Assembly (NCBI GenBank): GCA_020055645.1
Contig: CM034546.1
Span: 90,954,001 to 91,018,000, forward strand
From: Tomocerus qinae
Lineage: Eukaryota; Arthropoda; Collembola; Entomobryomorpha; Tomoceridae
Direction of reading: 5' to 3'
Length of the DNA: 64,000 bases
Shown in pieces: positions 25,901 to 34,700 of this stretch; positions within the stretch are counted from its first letter, which is position 1, and each line of letters begins with the position of its first letter. Under the pieces are notes generated by a model. That model ran no database searches, was not told the DNA's origin, and saw only the letters and a program-made list of their open reading frames with translations. The translations under genes and the position numbers were made by a program.

Positions 25901-27711
25901 ATATTTTGAATTTTGGACTCGGGGTTACGTTACTCTGACCCCCACTGTGATAGTCAGCCATATAAGCAAACTTGGTACTTTACACAAGTTAACACTAGTG
26001 ATTATGTAAATGATTTTACTAAAATTACTATTATTTAAAAAATAGACCTATACGTCCGCTGAAACTTGCAGAATACGTTCTTCATATATTATTCCTACTG
26101 TGTGCTAACTTTCATGCAGATAATCCTGTGCAGTCATATGCTAAAATAGGAATATTTGTATAACTCCTATGCTATACATGTTAAAACACTCTACTTTGGG
26201 GGTCTCTACCGCCGAACCAGAGGGTATACGTCCGAAGTTGTAATAGGATAAATTATCCGTTACATACTCAAGAATGACCACCAGAAATTGCAAATCGAAA
26301 ATACTTTGCAGTATACGATTTTATGAGGGGCCAGGGTTTGCGGAAATTACGATAGGATTCTTTTTTTCCGTGTCAGACACGTCATCGGGCTAGGTGAGTA
26401 GCTATGAAATATCGTGTATAGACGTATTTGGGCTCGTAAGTCAGTAACCAGGACTACGTCTATAGAAGTATTTGGTCCACACAGACCAGTACCAAGTTAC
26501 GTGTTTGACACGTATTTGGGCTCCAGATTTGGTTACTGGAAAACGTTATTGACACGTCATTGGTAGCGAACAGGTTAAAGCCAGACAACCAATTCACAAA
26601 TAAACTAGGAATTAAACAAGTGTAAATAAATATTACGTACCTCGATTCCTACAATTGGATTTTGAGCAGCTAAGAAGCAATACACAGCGGTTGGAACAGA
26701 CTTTATAGCACTCACATGTACACCTAACAAGTTATGAATATCTTCCAGAGGAGGTGGTTCGTGACTTACTAAGAAATTTTTAACTGTTTCCAATTTCCGT
26801 GCATATGATTTAGTATTCCAAGCTAAATCTTCGCTTTCATTAATTGTTTCTTCTATTTCGCCCTCTTCTCCGCTTTCTACTTCCCTCATTTTTACAATCA
26901 AATCATCTAAATATTTGTTACGATCAATATTCTCATTTTCGTTGAAATGCAAAGCTTGTTCTACAGCTAAACTTTGAAGAATAGCCCCTCGGAATCCAAG
27001 CTTATTTGAATGTGTAATCTTTGAAGACAGTGTCGCAATTTGGATTAAAGACAATAAGCTGGTGTGGCAAAATAAAGCAACGGGGGAAACTCTCATAGCA
27101 GCACCATTTCCAAAAGACCCTAGACCTTCGAATTGTCGCTGTGCAGGACGAAAAGGATCTTCAAATTTGGAATTTCTTAGTCCAACGAAAACATCGTGAA
27201 TAGACGCTCCATAACCTCGTTTGGGCTCTGCAAAATATTCAGTTGTATATCGTCTTGCCATATCTTGAGCATTAAATCCTTTGCAATGAATTAATGACAA
27301 AGCTGTGTTTTTCGCCATAGCCGTATCATCCGTATAAGGCTTATATGGTACTATAAAAAATATTTTTAAATTACTAAAAATATAAATATTATAATGATAT
27401 TAGTAGTAAAGTAATAATAATAAAATAGTAAGTGAGTGTAGTAAGGGAAGGGTGAATGAAGGGTCACCCCAACCACCAAGAGAACACAACAACTGCACTA
27501 TGTTGACTGTGTTGACACTGTAGTATTGAATGCATGTCCACTTTTTACCTTTAACTTTTGGATCCATTAACTGACGGAAATAATTATTAATATGCTTTCG
27601 GGCAATTAGTGCTTCTCCTTCAAACGGTTGTCCAAGGCAGTCACCGACCAAGCCCCCCACAAGGCATCCCCGAAATTTGTTTGCCAGGCTGGAAGTTGCT
27701 GTTGAAGCCAT
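13933..27711 (-). CDS. ADPRS: ADP-ribosylhydrolase ARH3
   Basis: Hydrolase that removes ADP-ribose from serine and degrades poly(ADP-ribose) and O-acetyl-ADP-ribose in nucleus and mitochondria, using two Mg2+ ions. Three exons keep frame: 27549-27711, 26641-27350, 13933-14166, giving 368 residues (human ARH3 363). The fold is recognised by FRGCLVGGLVGDCLGQPFE at the N-terminus, the metal motif YTDDTAM (Asp62, Asp63) and the C-terminal metal motif GGDTDTIGCMAGSIAGA (Asp309, Asp311). Introns: 198 bases and 12474 bases; the latter (14167-26640) is filled with transposable elements. The start ATG lies about 1 kb from the oppositely oriented XPG gene, suggesting a divergent promoter. All catalytic signatures look intact. 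Confidence 0.92.
14318..14665. mobile_element. Fold-back element in ARH3 intron 2
   Basis: Inverted arms share GGCTCCGAAAGAATATTTTA, a tract of AGTTTAAATAGG type, and CCAAAAGAGCTACAAGAAAG against its approximate complement further right. Borders are approximate. Non-coding. Confidence 0.65.
15111..15724. mobile_element. Fold-back element, about 610 bp
   Basis: Outer arms share GGTACC-CGTTGCC sequence and TCTTTTACCA in inverted orientation. Inside lies a second inverted pair, TGAAATAAACAAATT near 15282 and AATTTGTTTATTTCA near 15375. No coding capacity or clear target duplication. Confidence 0.65.
17301..18157. mobile_element. MULE-type transposon relic with 10-bp target duplication
   Basis: The 857-bp element is bracketed by a perfect direct repeat TAAAAGATAG (17291-17300 and 18158-18167). 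Terminal repeats are diverged: GTTCCCGGATATATGTGCCA at the left, and GGTGTCCGGATATAAGTGCC as the complement of the right end. Both ends are rich in repeated GTGCCAA. The duplication length fits Mutator-like elements. Confidence 0.8.
17527..17772 (-). pseudogene. MULE transposase C-terminal fragment
   Basis: An 81-codon minus-strand open frame inside the MULE relic. Segments such as PPQKKKYRELDEKI, VAQYF and IDYLK resemble the region after the catalytic core of animal MULE transposases, where Q-Y-x-x-G, KKRKY and DYL motifs occur. The N-terminus and DDE core are absent, so it is dead. The assignment rests on remembered family patterns. Confidence 0.55.
18329..18491. mobile_element. Short fold-back element
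   Basis: Arms around CGAAAAGTTGGAG (18370) and CTCCAACTTTTCG (18440), extending outward through GCTTRTCTCG to GTGGATTAAGTG/CACATGATCCA. About 163 bases and non-coding. Confidence 0.7.
18600..18998 (-). repeat. Diverged tandem repeat, minus-orientation arm of the 109-bp family
   Basis: About three degenerate copies carry the marks GGAGCATTCATAAA, TACATTACTGTA and AAAACTGGTTAG. Read on the minus strand these match the 109-bp unit that is tandemly repeated in plus orientation at 21290-22260. Confidence 0.65.
19021..21184 (+). mobile_element. Cluster of TIR elements, ends AGCTCGCCTGARTAA, with GGAC microsatellite core
   Basis: Left-type ends are at 19021-19035 and 19174-19188. Right-type ends (the complement) are at 19724-19738, 20355-20369 and 21170-21184. 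Before each right end is a conserved block of about 300 bases: AGCGGAGTGAAA, TAGGAAACGCAATTGAAC, CTCAGCAACC, then a GGAC tract of variable length and CTGTGCGATTCTAT. Between the blocks are minisatellites of AAAATCAA type. Another copy lies at 50169-52032 in reverse. It encodes no protein; peptides from the GGAC tract are artefacts. The superfamily is unknown. Confidence 0.75.
20460..20760. repeat. Minisatellite, ~60-bp unit, AATCAA-rich
   Basis: Five or so units of the form ATTGATTATCAAAATCCACA then GAAAATCAAAATTAATTAAT, with point changes. It is an internal part of the AGCTCGCC-ended element family. Confidence 0.75.
21290..22260 (+). repeat. 109-bp tandem repeat array
   Basis: The marker ACAGTAATG recurs at 21371, 21480, 21589, 21698 and 21807, an exact period of 109 bases with very few differences between units. 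A further unit continues at 22162 after an interrupting 346-bp element, so the array held at least five units before that insertion. The first unit (21290-21370) is more diverged. Confidence 0.9.
21816..22161. mobile_element. MITE with 9-bp target duplication, inserted into the 109-bp array
   Basis: Flanked by ACAGTAATG on both sides (21807-21815, 22162-22170). Ends are CAAAGTTCCTGCAGTA and, as complement of the right end, CAAAGTTGCTGTAGTT. Inside are nested palindromes: a hairpin GTGGATCTAAAT/ATTTAGATCCAC occurs once in each arm, and the arms are complementary to each other (ATGAAAATTCACTTTTTTCA). It shares this plan with 24627-24926. Non-coding. Confidence 0.9.
22325..22330 (-). terminator. 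Polyadenylation signal of the transposase gene
   Basis: AATAAA on the minus strand about 50 bases past the stop codon of the 733-codon transposase frame. Confidence 0.5.
22380..24581 (-). CDS. Intact DDE-type (DDE_Tnp_4) transposase with SWIM zinc finger
   Basis: A single uninterrupted frame of 733 codons inside ARH3 intron 2, same strand as ARH3. In order: an N-terminal C2-C2 zinc site (Cys6, Cys9, Cys50, Cys53); a Ser/Thr-rich spacer (80-140); a second Cys/His cluster (Cys157, Cys160, Cys191, Cys192, His195); a helix-turn-helix region (about 250-345); a DDE domain with LDGTY (Asp374), VLDRGFRD (Asp456) and VVEAVNGRIK (Glu505); and a C-terminal SWIM finger CxC...CxH (Cys681, Cys683, Cys693, His695). 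This layout matches transposases of the ISL2EU/IS4EU or Harbinger-related DDE_Tnp_4 kind in arthropods and cnidarians. All three acidic residues are present. No element ends were found around it, so it may be mobile, a recent relic, or a domesticated gene. Confidence 0.85.
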   Translation of the reverse strand: MPNYNCGICKSRISSSIKKNKMKAVWEHVLKLGRRTGRKFVEEDKEKYICNRCRTPMVLKPFHYANNSQLDENENAMEMEMFIDNDNFSFSQPYTTESQASTSMSSVSQSIISESITTTQASSQSISEISNISSTASTVKAYSAFGLQSCTKSEKACFICKSKSDRSKIPKTALVDAFIKKKIVIPDKNRCCTTHIGKNGCFKSEDLETIEAQRNFTEMTNEEMTQFLLNVPEAACKNSEKPALDFSSKSEFTSEEFELLLGVTEPSFNQLFNICSPHLQESVNRCPRNALAVFLIKLRLNLSQTIIALLFGFSSQARVSECIDRIMDILSKYFVPLYLGYNHMSRSELQAKHQSTFVHTLSGADEKTILAVLDGTYLYIYKPSDFIQQRRTYSMQKSRNLVKPMMIVAPDGYIIDVEGCYFADHYNNDAGILNHMLKKSEGILSFFQKGDYFVLDRGFRDSIGPLERNTINVIMPRFLKPGQKQFTVEEANSSRLVTMIRWVVEAVNGRIKNKFKFFENTISPSYLPKINDFFKIACAIINCFSRPIADNKVENQWIAEEAIERSIKSNELMDYIESAGIEHKRVVWKEASAESFISFPKIDAEDMKRLTLGSYQSRLASKYTRQHMDENSIYLIYVHEDEENLLRGKIESRFQKGHSHQMWIRFDKEKTGSAGILGYYCKCKSGARVVSMCAHVSSVVWFLGSCRYNYENVPKHRSLVTSILDAAESEEEN
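24627..24926. mobile_element. 300-bp MITE with 9-bp target duplication
   Basis: Flanked by perfect ACTTGCACA repeats (24618-24626, 24927-24935). Terminal inverted repeats are an exact CAAAGCTGGTGTAG at each end. Two internal hairpins of GTGGATCTAAAT/ATTTAGATCCAC sit within a larger palindrome whose arms include GGCATATTGAAAATGGAATT. Non-coding. A 9-bp duplication suggests a Mutator-like or related mobilising enzyme. Confidence 0.92.
25230..25764. mobile_element. Fold-back element, ~260-bp arms
   Basis: Ends TATATGAT followed by TCCATAG and CACCCCAAGGGGAAATATTT, with the complement at the right. Arms match through CTAGTTCATTCACTACATAC and AAGTTAATATCTGCATTCTG to a short loop near 25500. Just left (25157-25200) is a partial copy of the end of the 38118 mariner family (GGGTATACATAGGAGTTTA). 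Confidence 0.85.
26040..26574. mobile_element. Possible piggyBac-type terminal fragment
   Basis: Ends GGTAGCGAACAGG followed by TTAA (26575-26578) and carries internal repeats of ACGTATTTGGGCTC type. The mirrored terminus TTAA-CCTGTTCGCTACC is at 15998-16014. A TTAA target site plus subterminal repeats is typical of piggyBac elements, but no piggyBac transposase is present. The left border is uncertain. Confidence 0.35.
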
Positions 27712-28774
27712 TGTGGCTAAAATATTCGTTAAATTTTTTAAAACTGCATCTTTTATCTATAAATTAACTACAAAATAATAAAAATGCTAATTTTATTAAT
27801 TATTTTTTAAAAAATGTTTACAATTTATAGTATTACGATTTCTATGATTTTTGATCTGCCGCTGCTCTTCTCCTTCAAAGTCTTCCCGCAACAAAATTTG
27901 AAGAAATACTCGGTGAAGTCTGAAACCTGCGAATTAATTGTTCACTTTTCAAAAAAGGTCTCCGAAAATTCGTTTGTTCTTTGCTTTGTGGAGCCCACAA
28001 AGCAAAGAACAAACGAATGTTCTCAGTGTTCTCAGTTGTAAGTTGTAACGTAAAGCCAAAAGCAGAAACAGGAGTTTGTTTGTTCCGATCTCTTATTTTG
28101 GCTGTTCCAGTTTGTGGGTCACCGTCACGCACCAGCCAGACTACGGATGACCAAACGATTGACGATTGGTAACTTCTATTAATTTGTATAATATTGTATT
28201 GTATCACATTTGTTTGTAAGCTTGTATTTGTAGGTCTAAAAATCAAAAGTTGTAGTTGTCAACTTTCAACTACAACTTGTCATATCATGTTACCACTTAC
28301 CAAGGAATGTAGAATATAATATTTTAGAAAAGGAATGGCAGATTGTTCGATTTATTGGGGGTTCGGAACAAGTGAAAATAAGTGGAAAATTTACATGACA
28401 ACAGCCGATCCCTAATTCCCCCCACTTGGGGATCCCTATTTAAATACACACTCGCCAATTGACGTCATTGGCGAGCTTTCCCACCCACTTTTCATTTTTT
28501 CATTTTTCCATAGGGATCTGCCTCGGGTTGCCACTTACCACGACGCTACACTACGTTGGTAGGCGACGAATAATGTACAAAAAGGTTTATTGAATGTTGA
28601 ATGGGAGTCTCTTTCAATAGCTTTTTTACTTTTCAGAAGACGACATCGGTCTATTTTCAGTAAATCAGTGAGTAAATCAACAGCTGAAGGATTCGATCGA
28701 AAACATCAATCTAATCAGGTGCAAGTTCTATATTTATTAGCACTGGCACTAAATAACAGCTGACCCAAATTTAA
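27712..28774. promoter_or_regulatory. Divergent promoter region of ARH3 (-) and XPG (+)
   Basis: 1063 bases lie between the two start codons with no recognisable coding exon. It must contain the 5' UTRs and transcription starts of both genes, and holds the 24-bp hairpin at 27968 and a smaller one at 28246-28278 (AAGTTGTAGTTG/CAACTACAACTT). No TATA box could be called with confidence. Confidence 0.5.
27968..28018. promoter_or_regulatory. Perfect 24-bp hairpin in the ARH3/XPG divergent promoter region
   Basis: The arm 27968-27991 is the exact reverse complement of 27995-28018, with a three-base loop. The arm runs ATTCGTTTGTTCTTTGCTTT plus four more bases. It lies 257 bases upstream of the ARH3 start codon and 757 bases from the XPG start. 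It could be a structured 5' UTR, a tiny element or a cruciform; a regulatory role is inference. Confidence 0.45.
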
Positions 28775-31700
28775 ATGGGCGTTCAAGGATTATGGCAAGT
28801 TTTGGAACCCGTTGGGAAACCTGTCGACATTAATCGCCTCAGGGGAAAAGTTTTTGCTATTGGTAAGTTGAAGTTCTATGATTTTTATTTGTTGTTTTGG
28901 ATATTTTTATGATTTAATGGGTTTGCACTCTGTGTTGCAAATGCTATACAATAAATTCAGTGACCCTAATTCTTTATTATAATTACATACATATTAGTCT
29001 ATTTCTGTGATTCAGAGTAACTGTCAACTGTATTCAGTATTTAGCGGATAAGTAACGTTGAGAAATGTTGAATGTAGGTAAAGATACTCGCTCACGGTCG
29101 CGGCAATCTTCCATGCCATGTAATTCAACTATCCATGCTATGTAATGTAGTGTTATCTGACCATTATCGATTTATACTTAAAACTTTTTAGTTCATAATT
29201 TAATTCATAATTTCTTAATAGTTCATTCGTTACACTTGGCTTCTTCAATTTACCACCAAAGTTATTGCATGCATTATTTTTCTAAAATATTTAGTTTGCT
29301 ATTGGGTGCTCAGTGAAAATATAAACCCAAAATTATAGGGAAAAAAATTTCTGACTTTAACAAAAAACGGAGTGGTAGACATTCCGAAGGGAACTTCTTA
29401 ATGAGCCACAAATAGAATTAGTTAAGCATTGAAGAAATGTTGTTAAAAATATATTATATACTCATTGAGCACAAAATTAAAAGAAATGTCTGGTATTTGC
29501 CACTTTACTCTGCCTGCCTTGCTCTCTTCCACGGGCTCACTCCAAATATTTGAAGTGTTTAAAGTTAAAATGTTTATTTTAACCAGGTACACCATGGAAG
29601 TGAGTTATTTATTAAAAAGTATTTTTGCGCCATTTTTCAGTCATAAGATTTTCGAAATTTCTCGCCCAATATTTTAAACAGGTTGTCGAAATAACCATTT
29701 GTTTGATAGGTGTTAAAATTATTATTATGTATTAAAATATGATTTCAATCCCTGCCTACGTATTTTAGTCATGCAAGATCTTGTTTCAATTTTAAATATC
29801 TAATACGGCTAATACTAATAAGCGAGAATTTATTCTATGTCTTACTTTTCTCTCGTTAATTAATATTTCAGCTCTCTGAGAAGATTCCCTATATTACTTT
29901 AATTGAAGTTCGTCAAGGAAAGGAGAAAGTTGCAAATAACAGACAGCAATCGAAGAATGTTGAATGTATTAATGGCTAGCTATTTTCGTCAATAAACTAC
30001 TGTAGACATGGACTTTCAACTGGATATTGAAGGGAAAGAATTACTTCGTACTTTATTGAATAAATATCTAACAATTCAGTTAACGGATGGAAGGACATTA
30101 GTTGGACAATTCGTTTGTGTTGATAGGGAAGCTAACATTATCATTGGCTCCGCTACAGAATACTCAAGTGACAATGCTGTGGGCGAACCTCGTGTATTAG
30201 GTCTTGCTATGGTTCCTGGCCGTCACGTTGTTTCAATTAAATGTAGGAAGGAATACTTTCATCAGTTATCAGTTCCATCAGTTATGTAAAATATGCGATT
30301 TTGTCAGATTTTGTAATTGTAATCCTCATATTAACATTTTGTATGAAAGAAGTGAAAGTGATAGTGAAGTGTCCATTTTTGTACTAGTTTAGTTTCCTGT
30401 CATATATTTGTATTATAATAATGGCTACCCCAGCGGCATCAGCAGCAGCCACCACAGTTTTGAGATATCGTACAGATGTCGATCCCCTTAGAGAAGAACG
30501 ATCAGGTCTTATTCGCGAAGTAGGTTGTCAAGCTATTTGGTCCCTGTCATCTTGCAAACCTGGTTTTGGAGTGGATCAGCTGAGAGACCAATCACTAGAA
30601 AACTACTGGCAATCTGATGGGCAACTTCCACATCTTGTTAATATTCAATTTCGCCGAAAAATGACCGTTAGAGACATTTGCATATACACGGATTTTAAAT
30701 TGGATGAAAGTTATACTCCCAGCAAAATTTCTATTAGATGTGGCACACATTTCAATGACCTTCAAGAAGTAGAAGTTGTCGAATTCACCGAGCCAAGCGG
30801 TTGGGTTCAGATATATTTAAAAGATATAAGAGATCGTCCCATTCGCACATTTATGCTTCAGTTAGCAGTCCTGAGTAACCACCAAAATGGTCGGGATACA
30901 CATCTTCGTCAGATTCGTATCCATTCTCCAGTAGAAAATCTCCCTGTGGCCGTCTTCCCTGGGTATTTTACTTCCCCCAATTGTAGAAAATTTGCAAGTA
31001 TTCGTTAAATTAAGTCGAATACGACAACAAATGTGGATTTGTATTTATCAACTTTTCTGTTTAACCTTGAACAGAGAACAATGACGTATTTGTTACTTGT
31101 TTACTAACACTAACAACTGATCTAAATAATCAATGGTATAATTTGTGTAGTACAGTACTATGTATTTGTAATGTTTGAATGAATAATTGTACGTAATAAA
31201 TTCAAATGCTCTGCCAGGAAAACCTGCTAAATATTTAATTTTCAATCAATCTTGACATATGTAGTCTCAATCTCAACTCTCAACATTTAGACTAAAACTC
31301 CCTGAAGGGTCAGTCACAAGGCTCAAAATTGTTTTAATTGTGACCTATAAAGGTCATACTTCTTCAAAAAATGAAATTACTGTTTGGCGGGATGACTTTG
31401 GAATTTTTTGTAAATACTTTTTAAACCAAACGGAGCCTTACGAAACTCTAGGACTATATCAGAATGTTTAGTTTAATTTAAAAGTTTTTTTTACATTGAG
31501 TTGTTCTCACATTTTAATTGATTTCCTAAAAATAAAATTAGAATGTTTTTGTATTCAACTCAATGTAAATAGATCGATAATTAATCGAGTAATGAGTAAT
31601 ATACCTCCACGGAGGGATAGCTTATAAGCATACATACAATATAAAAAATAATTTGGAACGAATATCGATTTTTCGAAAGGTTAAATTTTAAGACCCACAA

Positions 31701-34700
31701 GCAAGGTTAAAGAAAACAAAGTTTTTGTAGCTAGCACAATAATTGTTTGATGTGCATGCTGTAGTACGCTAAAAAATAGTTGCTGCAATTTTACTTTTCG
31801 TTTCAAAATCGGTTGCTCTCTTTCTGTTGGTGAAATTTTGGTGAAAGTTTCGTATGGAGTTAGCAATTAGCATAGGAGAAAGTATATGAAGTGAGCATCC
31901 TACATGGGGACTACGTTACACTTTCAAATTGAAATAGATGAGTCAACAATGTACCCTGCGGTTGTATAGAATTCTATACAACCGCAGGGTACATTGTAAA
32001 TACCTATACCCATGGTTTTGGACAGGGTATATGTTCTAGACAAACCCTGCGGTAGACAAGAAATGGGGTACATTGTGAGCCTCTTTTATTTGTAAGTCCA
32101 ATTAAGCCAATGGGATTTAAAAAATTTCAGGATGGATTAATTCTTTTTTCAGATGTTTCAATTTGGCTGCACCAAGCAGTGAAAGGATATCGGGATAAAG
32201 ATGGAAATCCCCTACCAAATGCTCACTTGTTGGGAGTCTTCTTTCGCGTATGCAAGTTGCTTAATTATGGAATTAAACCTATTTTCGTGTTTGACGGCGG
32301 GGTGCCGGTACTCAAGAGACAGACAATGTCTCTTCGGAAAACTAGGAAAATTGAAGCTATGGATAAGTCAGAAATTTCCCGTAAAAAACTATTAACTAAT
32401 TACATTCAACAAGAATTACAACGTAGAACGAGGCAGGCCCTTCCGCCAACATTGAGAATGGAATCAACTTTAGCAAAGCTTTCATCTCCTTCGAAGGACA
32501 AGTTGCGATCCCCAGGGAAATCTAGTATGAACGATGATAAGGATATTAACGAAGACTTGGAGATATTTCGAGAAAATTGGTCCGGAAGATCAAAAGATGA
32601 TGGCGAAAAATCCAATCGTACAATTTCAGAAGAATCTGATTCGGATTCTTCATACGAAATGCAATACAGCCGGGATTACTCAGAAAACTTTTCATCAATC
32701 ATGTCTGAAAACTTTGATGCACTTCCTTTAGAGACGCAACACGAAATATTGTTTGAAATGCAGGAGTCCAAAAAAAATAATTCATGGGGAAAAATTCATC
32801 AGATGCCGAAGGATTCACAAAGCTTCAGCAATTTTCAAATGGATCGCTTAGTGAAACGAAGAACATTACAAAAGAAAATTCAAAAGGTTCAACAAGAAAT
32901 GGGACAGCGTCATATTCATGTTCAGAATCTGGACGATTTGCTTAAAATGGAATATGACTTTGATGAAAACAAATCTGAAGTTATTGCATCCCAAGAAGGA
33001 GGCTTTGTTTTAGTGAAAACTAGAGGGGAAACTACTGTAAAAGAAACCCAAGAAATTTCCAAAGACAAAAATGGCCTAGATGGCACAGTAAATTCTGATA
33101 TCAAGGACAACTTTAAACTTAGTAAGAGCATTGCAGATACTGACATGAAATGTGAACCCACATTATTTAATAAGCAGCCTCCATCATCCAGCGGAAAAAG
33201 AGAAACTGAAAGTGAACGACTCTTGTTGGCTATTGAAATGCTACAACAGCATGATAAAATAGAAAATAATTCTGACCCCGGAAAATTTTCTTCTCATAGT
33301 GTTCAAGCAATTCTGGAAAAAATTCAATCCAGATTGAGGGCAAAAGAAGAAAAATGTAATACTCCGGCAGAAGTTATTACCATTGATAGTGATATGAGTG
33401 AAGACGAAGGCGATACCAATAATATCGGCCCATTAGCCGTTCATTGCGACAAAATAAAGCATTTAGTTTCATCCCTCAAACTTCCGGTTTCAGATACTGC
33501 AACATCGATACAAACCAATAGTTTTAAAATAAGTTGGGCAAATCAAGGAGGCATTCCAAAAGTTAGCTTCGATTTGAGCCCTGAAAAAAGACAAAAAATG
33601 GTAACAAAACCAGAGCTTGTGTTGCTTGATGACAGCAATGACTGTACTGAAATTATCCAGAATAGTACAACAGCGGCAACCATTCCAGTAATCGATTTAG
33701 ATGAAGATCAACAACTAGATGTAGCAATGAAGCTGTCAATAAGAGAATCTGAAGATGAGGAAGATTGTTGCAAAGTTGTATTTGATACCACTTCGACAAT
33801 AGGCACGAAAACTCTTGATAAACATTCAAACTCTGTATCAGCTATAGATGGTTTAAGTCAAGAAAAGGCTAGCAGTATTTGTGCAAAATTTTTAGATTTG
33901 GTCGGATTTGATGAGAGAATTTCTGTAGTTCAAGAGACTCGTGATGAGAAATCTGTCAGTAGCTGCAGTGACAGTGATTTTGAAGAAGTGACAGAGATTT
34001 CTCAGACACCTGTTCCATCGATTACATCGTCGCCAAGTACTTCAAAGCCTCAATTAACTAAACTAAATGAAGATAGTTTTGATTCTCCTGCTGTAGTAAC
34101 CATCAACCTGTCCAAGGCTTCTCTCACCTTACCACCCGAACACGATATATTTTCGGATATCTTCGGAAACGAGACCGATAAAATTAATGACGAATTAAGA
34201 AATGAAAGTGAAACGGGCAGCCCCAGTGAACAAGGAAACACGATCTTAGAAAGGGACACTGAAATAAGTGTCTCAAACCGAGTGGCAAAGGATGTACTTG
34301 AACGAATGACTTTTAGTGAATCAGGAAGTGATTCGTCATTGATGGAAGTTAATGGAGAAGAAAATGAAAGTGAATTTCACTCAATATCAGAAAATATTAA
34401 GGATCAGAACAAAAATGGCACAGTAGAAGTATTACCAACTCCATCGACGCCCTCATCTTCATCAAATCAGAAGATAACTAGAACGTTGGGCACCCTACCC
34501 AATAATCCCAGTGTCAAAATGATAACTGCTGACTATTTGCAGGCTCAGGTAGAATATTATACTTTAACTAATCTCAATAACCCAATATTAACCTAAATAT
34601 TTATTCATTTATTTTATTTATTTTAATATACTTAAATAAATAAATATTTTTGTTTTTGTAAACACTTGTGTAAAATAAAGACTTAAACTTCTTTACATTT

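Noticed and set aside
27875..28246. 123-codon minus-strand frame upstream of ARH3
   Set aside because: It crosses the 24-bp hairpin and the expected ARH3 5' UTR, and has no recognisable motif or splice link.
32922..33161. Minus-strand frames inside XPG exon 2 (also 32406-32615, 34050-34259)
   Set aside because: Shadows of the long coding exon on the other strand, with no independent signals.
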